Below, piece by piece: positions 20,640 to 31,879 of a stretch of DNA of 64,000 nucleotides; position 1 is the stretch's first letter, and each line of letters starts with the position of its first letter. Origin of the DNA: Liolophura sinensis (Eukaryota > Mollusca > Polyplacophora > Chitonida > Chitonidae). The stretch lies in contig NC_088305.1 in NCBI RefSeq assembly GCF_032854445.1, positions 24,959,400 through 25,023,399 on the forward strand. The letters run 5' to 3'. A model generated the notes under the pieces. That model was not told the origin of the DNA and ran no database searches. It saw only the letters and a list, made by a program, of their open reading frames with translations. The position numbers and the translations under genes are program-made.

Positions 20640-20875
20640 TTATTTATTTGTTTTAGTTGGTGTGTAACGCCTTACTCTAAATTCTTGCATTTGTTTGTCG
20701 GCGGGCATGTCTACGGGTTGGGCTAAATTGGGTATCAATAATCCTACTAAAATCGGGTGTGCCTGGTCTGGATTCGAACCCACGATAGCTCTCATTGATG
20801 AAGGGGCTAGGAAACTTTCAGCAGACGTCATTTTCCCCCCTCGGTGAGTCGCGTCCCAGACATAGACCTAGTCCA
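20640..20875 (-). mobile_element. tRNA-derived SINE, distinct head
   Basis: On the complement a canonical B box GGTTCGAATCC (20769-20779) lies in a tRNA-like head. The body ends AATTTAGAGTAAGGCGTTACA and then CAAATAAATAAATA. The head is unlike SINE-A, yet the tail is a recognisable variant of the shared tail. Confidence 0.75.
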
Positions 20876-20879
20876 AGAA

Positions 20880-21095
20880 GTATTTTAGAGACAATCAGTT
20901 AAAATGTTGTATACGTATTTTTATGTTTCCACGGTGTTTATATAACCTGGTGACAGTACAAGTGTCTTTGATGTAAAAGTGATGTGATGATGGTTTGTTT
21001 TTTGTTTATTAAACTGTGTTAAATGACAAATTGCTCATATTTTTGTACATAATCAGTGCCTCAGTGTAGTAAAAATATGACACATTTGTTTCATT
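20880..21095. other. No gene seen
   Basis: AT-rich spacer between two repeats. Confidence 0.4.
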
Positions 21096-21097
21096 AT

Positions 21098-21102
21098 ATA
21101 TA

Positions 21103-21167
<65 letters not shown>

Positions 21168-21179
21168 ATATATAATATA

Positions 21180-21224
<45 letters not shown>
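21098..21224. repeat. (AT)n microsatellite, interrupted
   Basis: AT dinucleotides broken by TATTATAT and AATATAGTAT interruptions. Confidence 0.95.
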
Positions 21225-21225
<1 letters not shown>

Positions 21226-21652
21226 CCGAGGGATATATACGGTGTACGGACGAAGTAGTTCAAATTCCCTGTGTGTAATTTGCATGCATTTTTTTACATT
21301 AAAATACAGGTAGGTTTACATGTATATGTAATATGTATGAATATGTAATATATGGAATATATTATATAAAGAAGAAAGGTAAAAAATTTTGTACTTGTTT
21401 GTTGTGCTAGGGGTTGTTCTAAACCTCTCGCCTAACAAGTTTTTAGTTATACGTATACTATTTTTATCCTTTATAAGCCATCACTTGTCTAGAGTTGAAA
21501 TCCAGATCGCCTTTTTTTATACGGCTTTAAGTCAGCAACAGAATTAGCTATAGAGGGGAACAGCCTTTGGCGCTGTATGGTTAATCTAAGCCCACATTCA
21601 GAGAGTGTGAAGATGTCCTCTGTAGAAATGAGTCAGTTTGACTTCGTGAATT

Positions 21653-21780
21653 ATGAAGTATCTCTGGGATTCAAGCATGCGTGATGTGATCAGGAAATAC
21701 TGGATCTTTCTTCTGGTAGGTAACTGGGGTGTTGGGAGACGGTCTCTCCTGCAAAACATGTATATAAAACCAAACACGCC
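21653..21780 (+). CDS. Possible exon with P-loop-like sequence
   Basis: One frame contains IRKYWIFLLVGNWGVGRRSL. A beta strand followed by G-N-W-G-V-G-R-R-S resembles the phosphate-binding loop of small GTPases or GIMAP-type GTPases, with Lys replaced by Arg. No acceptor is clear, and only about 40 residues fit. This may be chance. Confidence 0.2.
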
Positions 21781-21830
21781 AGTTTACGTGAACATAAATC
21801 CACCTGTCTTGTATTTTTTCTTTTTATTTT

Positions 21831-22067
21831 TTAACTGCAATGTACCTCGTACATTAACGTGGGACGATCAGTCTCTAAATAATACTGCTGAATGGGCCAG
21901 GGCTCCTTGACATGTCGGCAGACGTCTTCAGTGTACGCTAGCACGGCCTGCAGACGTCCCTGATTGACAATACCTTCTGCAAACATACTACGAAGTACAC
22001 CCTTGTAGCCTTGAAGGTCGGTGACGGCAGCCACACATTCTTTCCACCTGGGCGTCGTGCGCAGCTT
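21831..22067 (-). CDS. Exon resembling the BH1 region of a Bcl-2 family protein
   Basis: An acceptor TTTCTTGTCTGATTAAG (complement) leads into a 78-residue frame ending at TAA 21831. It contains SMFAEGIVNQGRLQAVLAY, which fits the BH1 pattern (F-x-x-G-x-x-N-x-G-R-x-x-x-x-x-A), though the usual Trp after Asn is Gln. Bcl-2 proteins govern mitochondrial apoptosis and also occur in adintoviruses and other large DNA viruses. No BH2 motif (Gly-Gly-Trp) follows before the stop. The integrase remnant lies 1.6 kb away on the other strand. The host-gene and viral-remnant readings are both open. Confidence 0.35.
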   Translation of the reverse strand, partial: KLRTTPRWKECVAAVTDLQGYKGVLRSMFAEGIVNQGRLQAVLAYTEDVCRHVKEPWPIQQYYLETDRPTLMYEVHCS

Positions 22068-22303
22068 AATCAGACAAGAAAGACACAAAGAAGACATCGT
22101 CATTCTAGTGCCGTCACCGACCGAGCCCTATAATCATCAATATATATCACTTAGGGTGAATAAATAACCCATAGCTAAATAACACACGTGGTACAGGTGA
22201 GAAATAACCAGCACAAAGACCGGTTATTCAACGTTAAAATACTTTTCTTTGTATTTCATGTGAACTCCAAAATGATGTGTGTGTCAATGATTTTTTTGCT
22301 CTT

Positions 22304-22975
22304 TTATCGTAAGAAATGTCTCGTAGTGACGGTGCTGAATGAATCATCAATATAAAAGTCTTGGCAATTGTCTATGTCCGCGGCCGGCAGCCTCTTCTTT
22401 TTCTTCTTCTTCTTCTTCTTCTTCTTTCTCAGCTGCCACCAAATGTCGATGTCAAGGATGGCTTCTACCAGCTTTTGCCAGTGAGTGAGGTAGTTGAGGG
22501 TGACACCTTCTTTGGTCGGGTAGAGCGGACTGTCCGGTCGGTATGCTCTCCATTTCTTCACTTGGACGAACATGGTGCCTTTAGGGGTGGACAGATTGGA
22601 AAGACACCAGTCGTAGAATAACGTCTGACGCATCGTCAAGCCCACCTGGGATATATCCGCAGCCAGTTCCTTTAACGTAGCCGAGATCATGTTTTCATAA
22701 CGCATCCCCACCCACAGCCACGTGGCAAGTTGAAGCTTGGTCACGGCCACGCTGAGAGATAGCTCGCACACCTTCTTCTTCTGGACAGGCTGCTCTGGTA
22801 GCAGAGGATTAGCGAAGCTGATCGTTTCATACTGATGACTGTATCGTCTCTGGTTAGTCTGGCGTGGTATAGGCAGGTACGGTGACCGTAGTCTCCTGGA
22901 TCTCTTTTCCTGTAATAAAGCCTCTAAGTGTGCATAGTACTTAGCTTTGCTTTGTGACCATATCTTGGTCTCCAC
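22304..22975 (-). CDS. 223-codon ORF, unrecognised, with poly-Lys tract
   Basis: The frame runs from ATG 22975 to a stop at 22304. It is long and non-repetitive apart from about 13 lysines encoded by a (TTC)n run at 22393-22429. Segments such as KAKYYAHLEALLQEKRSRRL, LQLATWLWVGMRYEN and TMRQTLFYDWCLSNLS look like a folded helical protein. The BH1-like exon lies 236 bases downstream on the same strand, so the two may belong to one gene or one viral remnant. The first 13 codons are also present in the inverted copy at 7046-7084, meaning the ORF start sits inside a duplicated segment. I do not recognise the family. Confidence 0.4.
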   Translation of the reverse strand: METKIWSQSKAKYYAHLEALLQEKRSRRLRSPYLPIPRQTNQRRYSHQYETISFANPLLPEQPVQKKKVCELSLSVAVTKLQLATWLWVGMRYENMISATLKELAADISQVGLTMRQTLFYDWCLSNLSTPKGTMFVQVKKWRAYRPDSPLYPTKEGVTLNYLTHWQKLVEAILDIDIWWQLRKKKKKKKKKKKRLPAADIDNCQDFYIDDSFSTVTTRHFLR

Positions 22976-23164
22976 ATAGTATGCAGCCCTGGGTCTATGA
23001 ATAAACTGTTCTCAGTCAATGTTATTGTATGTACTTTTGAAGTAAAACAGCAATCATCTCTGCATGTCTTATGTGTTCCTTCAGTCAGTCTCTGGATACA
23101 CTTTGAATTTGCATGCATTTGTTTATGATATGTCTCAATTTACTTACACAAAACTGTTTATTTA

Positions 23165-23300
23165 TTGATACATTTTGATTGTTGTCTTACGTCGTACACA
23201 AGAAGACTTCACTTATACTACGGTAGTCAGCATCATGGTGGGACGAAACCGGACAGAGTCCGGGGGAAACCCACGAAACCCATCCGCAGATCATCATGGT
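23165..23300 (-). mobile_element. SINE-A, 3' part
   Basis: The complement has GTGGGTTTCCCCCGGACTC and AAGTGAAGTCTTCTTGTGTA. It corresponds to 6715-6870 in the inverted partner. Confidence 0.75.
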
Positions 23301-23344
23301 GTACTGGACCCTCAACCTAATACCGAGATGCGCTATGAGTTCGC

Positions 23345-23560
23345 TTGTACCATTATCTCCGTTATACGGTGACACACCAAGATTTCACTTCTACCATCAT
23401 CTTCGTTATAATGCGATACATCATTATCTCACTTAGCCTATACCACCATCTCCCTTATACCACTATAGACTATGATTTCACCATAATCTCCATTACACGG
23501 CAATACACCGTGACGCCATTAACAACACCATCTTCGTTATACCTCGATACACCGTTATCT
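23345..23560 (-). repeat. ~44-bp tandem array, inverted
   Basis: ACACCAAGATTTCACTT, ACCATCATCTTCGTTATA and similar words repeat. It continues at 23770-23960. Confidence 0.75.
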
Positions 23561-23569
23561 CACTTATAC

Positions 23570-23790
23570 ACCACGGGAGCGGTAGATCCAGGATCAATCC
23601 TGGGCCGAGTCACACTTCAGACAGGCTGACCATTATCAGAATAATTGCTCAGGCGGGCAGCTTACTTGCCTTCGGTAAGTCTTCTCAGTGAAGTAGCACT
23701 AGATAAAAGAGCGGTCGTCATATGGCTGAAAAATTGTTGAGCACGACGTTAAACCCCAGGCACTCACTCTCTCACTCGTTATAGGCTACC
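23570..23790 (+). mobile_element. SINE-B inserted in the 44-bp array
   Basis: It starts GGGAGCGGTAGATCCAGGATC and contains TCGGTAAGTCTTCTCAGTGAA, CACTAGATAAAAGAGCGG and the tail TTGTTGAGCACGACGTTAAAC, with ACTC repeats. An internal part is deleted compared with 39675-39990. Confidence 0.8.
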
Positions 23791-23954
23791 GCAATACACT
23801 GTTATCTCACTTATACACCCATCTCCCTTATACCCCGATAGATCGTGATTTCACCATCATCTTCATTATACGTTGATACACAATGATTTAACTAATACGA
23901 TCATCTTCCTAATGTCATGTGAAACGATGATCTTACAAATACCATCATCTACCC

Positions 23955-24060
23955 TCACCCCCATCACCACCCCACCTTCACACCCATACTCACCCTCCAC
24001 CTCTCCCACTCTCATCTCTTCCACCGCTCCTACCCTCACTCCTCCCTCCATTTCATTTTG
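23955..24060 (+). repeat. C/T-rich low-complexity tract
   Basis: CACCCCCATCACCACCCC and CTCCACCTCTCCCACTC, with no coding meaning. Confidence 0.7.
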
Positions 24061-24254
24061 CTACTTTCGGTACTATGGGAGATTTTAACTTTAAATTCTA
24101 AAGTAACTCTATAAATCAATTTTTAATGTGGAATTCTTATGAGGCCATGGGCCATGTCATGTTAGAGAAACCTGAAACACGATGTTTCATCACTCATATC
24201 CTAAGTTCTTCGGGTTACACGAGCGCATTGATTTTCCTTACGATGTCCTTTTCC

Positions 24255-24475
24255 TTTTCGCGTGGTACGATGTCATACCATCACACGCAGTTTGCACTTT
24301 TCTCTACAGCACAACAAAAATCAACCGAGCATGGCCCATATTATTGGACCTGTGATTGCTGGACGTGAAGTGATAGCATTTTGTTGCCTTGGTAATCTCC
24401 TTGGGGTAGATAGTAATACTGGCAGAAAGGTTTCAGTTTTCTCCAAACAGACAAAATACTTATATATTTTATCTA
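24255..24475 (+). repeat. Dispersed ~200-bp repeat (family E)
   Basis: It matches the complement of 2880-3070 along its length (TTCGCGTGGTACGATGTCATA, GGACGTGAAGTGATAGCATT, GGCAGAAAGGTTTCAGTTTT). Confidence 0.6.
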
Positions 24476-24479
24476 TGGT

Positions 24480-25660
24480 CGATACGGGTAATCCCGACTG
24501 ACAAACAATGCCCCATAGGAGAGAATATTTCATTCAGCGTTCACGAAGTGACAGAGAGTTCGTTAATCCATACAGCAGCCATGAAACTCAGAGCTGAGCT
24601 AAAGTTAACTTTGACTACATCTAGAATGCGTCACATTCTGCGGTCATTCTGATCTTTGCCTTCAATAGATTGTCGCAGCCGATAATTGGCTCCCTTAACT
24701 TTACCATACAAATGCTGGCATTTGTTTTTAACCTGTCTTTCATCTTCGAAAAGGTTATCGGTTTTGTAAAATGCAAAAATACGGTATATCATAACGGTGA
24801 TACGGAATTATTATTAATTACTAATACGGAACAGCGCACCTGTTACTATTCAATAAGTAGTTAAATAATAATAGTTAATTTGACCAAGACAACTGTGTCT
24901 GCGTATATAAATAACGAAATTTCTCAATCATATCACATTAAATAACAGACAAAAAACAAACAAAAATATGGATATATCTACTGTTATTATCTCTCAAATC
25001 TTGTGTAGGTATGTAACTTCTGACTTAAGGTTAAATTTATCCACTAAAACAACCATTCAAATTTTCTGGTATACAAATCAAAGTAACAAAATACGTGTAG
25101 ACTTAATCTATTTGGATTAATCCTTAAAATATCGACTCAGGGGGAACAACTCGTATACGATATAATCAAAGCACGTTAGTCAACATTATGCCACAAGAGC
25201 GCTATATATCATTCAAATCACTGCACTACGCCTGTCATTTAAGAAATATGTTTAGCCAAGTCAAAAAATTACAAGAAAATAATTGCATTACCACATTTTG
25301 TGAACGTTTATCTATATCTCCTGGTTATAATAAAAGAAATAAAATCTAGACAAACCACAATGCACTCATTACCCTATCTAAAACAAGAGAGAACGCTACT
25401 GTGGAAATATAGTAATTTAGCAGATTAATTGAATGAAAAATATGCGTATAATGCATTGACTTTACACAAAATAAAATAAACCAAAAGCCAACATTATCTG
25501 AAGAGTAAATCCCCTGGCATTTACTCTGCAAATTTTAAAAGTTTATTCGAGTGTAGCAGTGCATGCAATGTGCAGAATGGGGTCGTCACCACGCAAGAGA
25601 AATAGCTCAAACAATCTTGGTGCAAACTAACAGTGCACAAATTTATAGTGCATCAACGCT
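24480..25660. other. AT-rich DNA, no gene seen
   Basis: No exon with splice signals was found. Short frames only. Confidence 0.45.
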
Positions 25661-25664
25661 CATG

Positions 25665-25838
25665 ATGGCTTCCTCTCCGGCCGTACGTGGGAAGGTCTTC
25701 CAGCAACCTGCGGATGGTCGTGGGTTTCCCCCGGGCTCTGCCCGGTTTCCTCCCACCATAATGCTGGCCGCCGTCGTATAAGTGAAATATTCTTGAGTAC
25801 AGCGTAAAACACCAATCAAATAAATAAATAAATATAGT
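25665..25838 (+). mobile_element. SINE-A, 3' two thirds, well preserved
   Basis: TCCGGCCGTACGTGGGAAGG, CCTGCGGATGGTCGTGGGTT, GGCCGCCGTCGTATAAGTGA, TTCTTGAGTACAGCGTAAAAC and AAATAAATAAATA follow in order. The tRNA-like head is missing. Confidence 0.9.
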
Positions 25839-26105
25839 GCATCAACAACCTAAAATGTTTGTGTGTCCGTATTATCCAATCAGTATTCCTTCCTTTTTAA
25901 CTTTATAAGCAAATCATGCATCCAATTGCTCGAACTGCGCTTGTTTAAACTTCAGTCTAAACGGTAAAAGGCATAATACAACTACAGGACAAACCCATCT
26001 GGCGTTCGAGAAGTTCATGTAAAAATAGATGAGTACGTGTTATAAACTTTGAATGAGGGATTTGATCGATTCATAACATTTTCTATAGTAATGTCTGATT
26101 CTTTA

Positions 26106-26367
26106 AGTTGATAAATCTTGGAATACACCCTCCTCCAGACAGGACGTAGACCCGCAACCAGCGAAAGCACCTAAGCACCTAACATTGTGCTTTTCGATAT
26201 TTGTCAGTTGAGATAACATCTTCTTTTTTTCTTGAGTCCAGACCATGTCCATGAGGCTGGACGACATTTGGAGATGTTTGTTACCGCTTCGGTTGGTCTC
26301 CGATAGTAGGCTATTACAGGACACCTGCCGTCTGTGTGGCCTGCGAGAGGCACAACAGGTCTGCATT
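26106..26367 (-). CDS. Possible exon, unrecognised
   Basis: After an acceptor-like CTTCACTTGATGACAG the frame reads MQTCCASRRPHRRQVSCNSL and then WTQEKKKMLSQLTNIEKHN before a stop near 26103. It lacks a convincing donor. It may pair with the exon candidate at 26895-27027 on the same strand. Confidence 0.2.
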
Positions 26368-26894
26368 CTGTCATCAAGTGAAGAAGATTTCATTGGCAAG
26401 GAGTGAATGATTCCAGCTACTGTATCTTACTTATGTGTAAGCCTAACTGTGACCGCCTTATCCATGATGGAGATGAGGCCTAACATTTAGGCTTTTGTCT
26501 CAGACTTAAAGTCTGCTTGTTCTGAAAACTTATGTCCAGAAGTAGATTTTGTAAACAGCCGGAATTGACCCACTCAAAAGTGTTAAGCCAGAGAGAAATT
26601 TTGGTTTGAACTGAATAAGTGCAAAGTGTTGATAATTAAATGGATAGAAACTTTTCCACAACCAAGCATTGGTTTGCTTTCATATATTTAAAAGGTTTCA
26701 AGATATTTATTCAAATCTTTACCAATGGTTCATATCATCTAATTTATTATGCGTGTTTAATTTTAAGCTTAGTGAACGCTGATACGCGCTACTTTACATG
26801 GTAGCTCCGAGCCATCGCTTAGTTCGGCCTGTGAGTTTGTTTTCAACATCACAGCTGAGAAAAAAACTCGTGGTAAATAAATATGTAATCTTAC

Positions 26895-27027
26895 CAAAGC
26901 TGCCATGCCAGTGTGTATATCTACAAATGACATTGGATCAATGCTGATTCGTGTAGATGAAAGAGACTCGGTAATTAACGCTGATCTTTGATAGGTTGCT
27001 CTGTGGTGAGCCCGAGAGCTTCTGGAC
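26895..27027 (-). CDS. Possible exon with good splice signals, unrecognised
   Basis: On the complement an acceptor CCAAACAG is followed by an open frame ending TRISIDPMSFVDIHTGMAAL at a perfect GTAAGA donor. A second frame is also open for 29 codons (KLSGSPQSNLSKISVNYRV), so which frame is used, if any, is uncertain. Confidence 0.25.
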
Positions 27028-27054
27028 CTGTTTGGCAAAGGGATTAACATGACC

Positions 27055-27182
27055 AACCTACAGATGGTCGTGGGTTTCCCCCGGGCTCTGCCCGCATTCC
27101 TTCCATCATAATGCTGACCGCCGTCGTGTAAGTGAAGTATTCTTGAGTACGGCGTAAAACATCTATCGAATAAATCAAAAAA
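27055..27182 (+). mobile_element. SINE-A, 3' half
   Basis: ACAGATGGTCGTGGGTTTCC, GACCGCCGTCGTGTAAGTGA and TTCTTGAGTACGGCGTAAAAC are followed by an A-rich end. It abuts the preceding exon candidate. Confidence 0.85.
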
Positions 27183-27184
27183 AA

Positions 27185-28585
27185 ATAACTTGTAAACAAG
27201 GGGAGTTAACCGGTCCTGGTATTTTCCGGCCAGCGCATGGAGGTTACACCTGGTGTGATCCGTGGATTACAAGTAACCGAACTTAACTGATGGAGGACCA
27301 AATCAGGTTATCAGCGAATCGTGTGTCGCTATAACCCGATACGTACGCTTACACCATGGGGATCCCAGCATTTAAATGAGCTATGTTTGCAAGCGAAATA
27401 AAAAAAAAGTGTTTAACAGATCAGTAAACAACAACAAAATATAGTTTCAGACGGAGAATATAGCAGACATATTCCCAGCACGACCCCCCCCAACCCCTCC
27501 TCACCTTCGATACACACACAATCTGTGTCTCAGTGGCAAGCTTCAGTTAATCCACAGAACCGCTTGAATTCCTCCAACACCGGCATTCAGGTGACAATCA
27601 GCCGTACTCCAGGCACAACGACAAAGTCAAAAGCTCGTGACTAGGCTTTGCCTATTTCATATTACATATGACATGTAGGCTTATCATTACTCACTTTATG
27701 AGTTGTATGGTCAGATTGAAAACTTGGACTGAGACTTGACTATCGAGTAAGCATTGTCAGTTTCTCAGACGCAAATGTGGTGTGTATTATGAGGTCGAGT
27801 CTTTAAAGGTTCCACACCTCCAATATTTGAAATGTTTGTAAATGATCGATTACCCGTTAGGTATTCCTTTTGTGAGGAGATGAAAATAGTAAAATACATG
27901 ATCAAATACCTGATCTTTTTTCACAGATTTAACTCTTACCTTTTTATTCTTTTTTTTTTTAATTTTTTTCTCCTTTTGTATTCTGCACTGTGATACAGCC
28001 ATTAAGAAAACATGTATAAGTTTATCAGTAACCCCATATTTTCTCTTAACATTAGATCTTTCTTCCACGAAATTCTTCTCCACACAGAAGTAAATAATGA
28101 TGGGGAGAAAAAAGCGTGTCATCTGCTTTTCGCCCAATCCCTGCTTACTTTAGTGAACGAATATTGCTAACATTTTCCAGGCTATGGTCGTCAAACTATG
28201 GCGGGTTAAAGAATGCAGTATATTTCTTTGTCATCCGTTAGCTCGCTCCACTCATAAAACTAACCATCGGCAGATATGAGTGAAATATTGTAAGTGCAGT
28301 GTTAAATCCTTCAACCAATGCATCAGTCAATTAAATGAGTCCAATCTATTAAATCAGTCGCTGTAGGCCAACTGAGAAACGACATTCATTGTAATTCGTT
28401 TTGGAATATTAGTTTGATATAAGTTTTGGAATATACCTGGTCTGCTCTTTCTTTTGCCAATATACATATAATTGCTGCAGAAATATTTGGTTTCTTTCTT
28501 TCCCCGTGGTTAATCCATGCAATGAACAACTCATTCATATCTTTACATTTTAAAAATACTAAGGGTGAAATGCCGGTCTTTGCAA
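27185..28585. other. No gene seen
   Basis: There is a C-run at 27483-27490 and pyrimidine/poly-T tracts at 27945-27975. About 28230-28310 may hold a badly decayed SINE-A tail. The minus frame 27850-28137 is low-complexity Lys-rich and not a gene. Confidence 0.4.
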
Positions 28586-28594
28586 AGACCATGT

Positions 28595-28690
28595 GATAAA
28601 TTCTTATGGTGTAATTGATTACGCCTCCGCTGCATAGTTGGATAAGACAATCTCGTGGTTCGAATCCGCAATAAGATGAGGGTAAGGCTG
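28595..28690 (+). repeat. tRNA-like sequence, probable SINE head or tRNA pseudogene
   Basis: TGGTTCGAATCCGC is a good B box, and TAGTTGGATAAGACA upstream could be an A box, but the acceptor-stem halves do not pair. I do not call a functional tRNA. Confidence 0.35.
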
Positions 28691-28694
28691 AATG

Positions 28695-30365
28695 GATCAC
28701 GGATTGATCGAACGAAAGTGCAAACAAATAAACAAATTATGGAATAGATTTCGGTCATTACCGACGCTCCAACATTTCAGCGAAACAGGGATTATTCGGT
28801 TTATCATCCTGCTTTCCTTTCTTCACAAAACTGGCCATCGTGGTATGGGTGGAAATGTTTTGAGTAAATCGATCAGATATATAAATAAACTATCGAAGGC
28901 CAGTGAATGCTACATAAGCATCATCAGGTGAAAAACGTAGTGGCCATTCAGCTAGCAGCTGTCAGATATGGTCGCTTAATACAACCAAAGGAGCGGGCCT
29001 GTGGTTAAAAATGCTTGTCTTTTAATCCCAAGGACACAAGTGTTACGGGTGTTATGGGCTCTGTCTCTCTTCAGCTATTCTTGGTAACATTAATCAGTTG
29101 ACGACGCTCTTGTGACCGTTTGTACAGTCTAGTGGCGGATGAAGATCACATGTACGCCACAAATATAGAGTGCATATCTGCACGTCACATGAGAGAAAGC
29201 TCGTAACTAACATGCCAAAGCTTGGTGGTTTCCTCCACCCTTAGAACTTAACATCATCGTAGAAGTGAACATTTCTTCAGTGTAGATTTGAACAACAAAG
29301 AAGTAAATAAATACTGTAAGTATAAGCTTAGTGAAGCAGCTCTCTCATTTGGTCTGTCTATAGGTCGTTTAGTTTTTTGGGTTAGTTAAATTTTTAACAT
29401 TCTGTGTTTTAAAATGGTAGTTCACTTAACAAAGCTCTTGAGAGAAAGACGACATCGGTTATCACGAATTTGTGCTTTAGTTCAGCTCATCTTATCGCTG
29501 TAAAAATGTCCAGAATTTCCCAGAAAAACAAAGCCTAATAATATCTCTTAAACACCATTTTGTTAAACGTAAGACGGCCTAAAATACACCATCGTAATCA
29601 GACAAACAGCAAAACAATGGATCTGAAATCATCAAGATCATTTATGGATTAGTGTTAGTTGGATTTAAATGTTCAGGTATAACGGCTTCCAGTCTATGTT
29701 TACTGTTGTTTGGCTGTTTGTTTGTTTGTTTGCGTTTGTATAAATACGTTAGACACATGAAAAAGAGCTCTAAAGCAAAGATTATGGTTTTAACGGAAAT
29801 AAAGAAAATTTTGCCATGTCATTTTTATTAACGGTTATCGATCTTTGACTTCAGGACGGCAGGCAACTTACTTTCCAGACTGGCCACTTAGGCCTTTCGA
29901 AAACTCTTTAAAAACCATTTTTAAAACCATTTTTTACCTTGATATGTAAAGAAACATTCCAAACTACATATTAAGAAATGAAAACTAAACGTTTTATCTA
30001 CCCTTTAACGCCATGCTAAAGAAGACTTTTACTTATGCGATGGCGATGACTTAGTTTTAAGGCTGGGGGCAAATCAGAGTGCCCGGGGAAAACAACTCTT
30101 GGGCAAGTTACTGACGAACTTTTCTACATAGATGCACATCATAGTGGTGTAAGACAAGTGATCTTTAACGAACTTTAGACAGCATAAAACGCCCTCACCT
30201 GAGCGTCGTCTACGGCTTATTATTCTTCAAGGTTCAGATCAGGCGAATATACATGTATAAACCTTGTGTGCTCTCGCGATTGTATATTACAATTTATAAC
30301 ACAAGAGATTAACATTAATAAACATTAATTACATTAATAAAATGTATGACTTCATGCACCCCAAA
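28695..30365. other. AT-rich DNA with decayed SINE-A traces, no gene seen
   Basis: Weak SINE-A similarity occurs at about 29220-29320 (+) and 30010-30180 (minus). There is no exon with splice support. Confidence 0.4.
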
Positions 30366-30369
30366 AATA

Positions 30370-30662
30370 TAAATATGACCCATATTTATTTATTTATTTA
30401 TTTATTTATTTGATTGGTCTTTTACGCCGTAATCAAGAATATTTCACTTATACGACGGCGGCCAGCATTATGGTGGGTGGAAACCGGGCAGAGCCCGGGG
30501 GAAACCCACGCCCATCCGCTGGTTGCTGGCAGACGTTCCCACGTACGGCCGGCGAGAAAGCCAGCATTAGCTGGACTTGAGCTCACAGCGAGCGCACTGG
30601 TGAGAGACTCCTTGGTCATTACCCTGCGTTAGCGCGCTAACCAACTGAGCCACGGAGGCCCC
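30370..30662 (-). mobile_element. SINE-A, full length
   Basis: The complement starts GGGGCCTCCGTGGCTCAGTT with an A box (TGGCTCAGTTGG). A B-box-like GAGCTCAAGTCC follows, then the conserved middle, the tail TTCTTGATTACGGCGTAAAAG and TTTATTTA repeats on the + strand. This head and the copy at 38248 best define the family as tRNA-derived. Confidence 0.92.
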
Positions 30663-30664
30663 AA

Positions 30665-31030
30665 TGTGATCCATAAAGCTGACCTATAAATTCAGGCATA
30701 TAAATGCGATTAATTAGATTCAAGAAAGTTTTAATAAGATAATGACTATTTTTTTTATATACAGTTTTCTTAGATTTCTTAATCTCATAATTACTCATTT
30801 TTCTCCTTATTTTTACTCATTCTTCAATGTCCATCCAAGAGCTGGCTTCCTCACTGACTCACTATTGGGCTTACCTTTACATTCAAGTACATGTGTACAG
30901 ACCATATAACTCTAACCAAGGTCACCGTCATACTTTTTCGGAGATATGTTAACCCTTGGGATATCATGTTTAAACCATGACCTATTTTAAAATTCGATCA
31001 AAAAAAGAAAGACCTCACCGGTCGCCATTT
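30665..31030. other. No gene seen
   Basis: AT-rich, T-rich spacer. Confidence 0.4.
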
Positions 31031-31034
31031 AAGA

Positions 31035-31410
31035 TAGAGTGGTTTTATTGTATTTGTCCCGGATGCATGCCGGCTCCAATAGCACACTTAATAGGGCGTA
31101 GACCCAAGGTCAATCTCGAGTCTCATCTAAGATCTTAAAAGAAGGAGTTCTAACTTTATCGCTTGGCGTTTAGCATGAAGGGGATATTGCAACGGCTGGT
31201 TGACCCGTATTAGTATAATGGCTCGGGCGGGGCAGCTTACTTGTCTTCGGTAAGGCATCTCAGTGAAGCAGCACTAGATAAAAGAGCAGTGGAAATCCCT
31301 CCTGCAACAAGGAGGCACATTGCATGCACTGTAAGGATTCCTTTGTCGTTATATGGCTTAAAAATTGTTAAGCACGACGTTGAACCCCAAGCGCTCACTC
31401 ACTCCCGGAT
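31035..31410 (+). mobile_element. SINE-B, near full length
   Basis: GACCCAAGGTCAATCTCGAG, GGCGTTTAGCATGAAGGGGA, GGCATCTCAGTGAAGCAGCA, CCCTCCTGCAACAAGGAGGC and the tail TTGTTAAGCACGACGTTGAAC appear in order, with a short ACTC end. Confidence 0.8.
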
Positions 31411-31769
31411 AAGTTAGGGGCTTCCCCGCTAGTTTCTGGAGAAAAAAACAAGACCAGACATACTAACCTTGGTAATTTCTCACGTATGACATTGTTATTG
31501 TCTACAATGGATATAGACGATTGCCATGCAGTAAAACGCTCTAGAATAAACATATACTGAGAACTATGAGTCGAGTACACCGGCCTCGTATCAACGCGAC
31601 AGAAATTCATTTTCATCATGTAACCAAACATATTAGCTTTTGTGCCAACAACTTTAACTACAATTCAGAATTTTTCATCTCTTCAAAATGTCAATGGACG
31701 ACAAACGTGGCTAGGAAGGCTAGGAACAATCCTGAACTCAACCAAGAAAACAGCATCTTCAGTAGCTTT

Positions 31770-31872
31770 ATGCTGGGAGGCAATCAAAAACAGCTCGGGC
31801 AAAACCCCAGACAATCCGAAGGTTGCTGCAAGACCTTCCCACATAAGACCGGAGAGGAAGTCGGCATAAGCT
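31770..31872 (-). mobile_element. SINE-A fragment, degraded
   Basis: The complement carries CTTCCTCTCCGGTCTTATGT and GGGAAGGTCTTGCAGCAACC. Frames reading through it are not genes. Confidence 0.65.
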
Positions 31873-31879
31873 GGAAAAT

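Larger units (their letters stand above)
22955..23960 (-). repeat. Inverted duplication of 6240-7084
   Basis: In order (reverse complement) it holds the start of the 22304-22975 ORF, a shared unique segment, a SINE-A 3' part (23165-23300) and the ~44-bp array. The array is interrupted at 23570-23790 by a SINE-B that the other copy lacks. Confidence 0.75.

Noticed and set aside
24126-24533. Overlapping ORFs on both strands
   Set aside because: They lie in dispersed repeat family E, which is also at 2880 and 55860.
28595-28690. Functional tRNA gene
   Set aside because: A good B box is present but the acceptor and anticodon stems do not form. The candidate at 34955-35065 fails in the same way.
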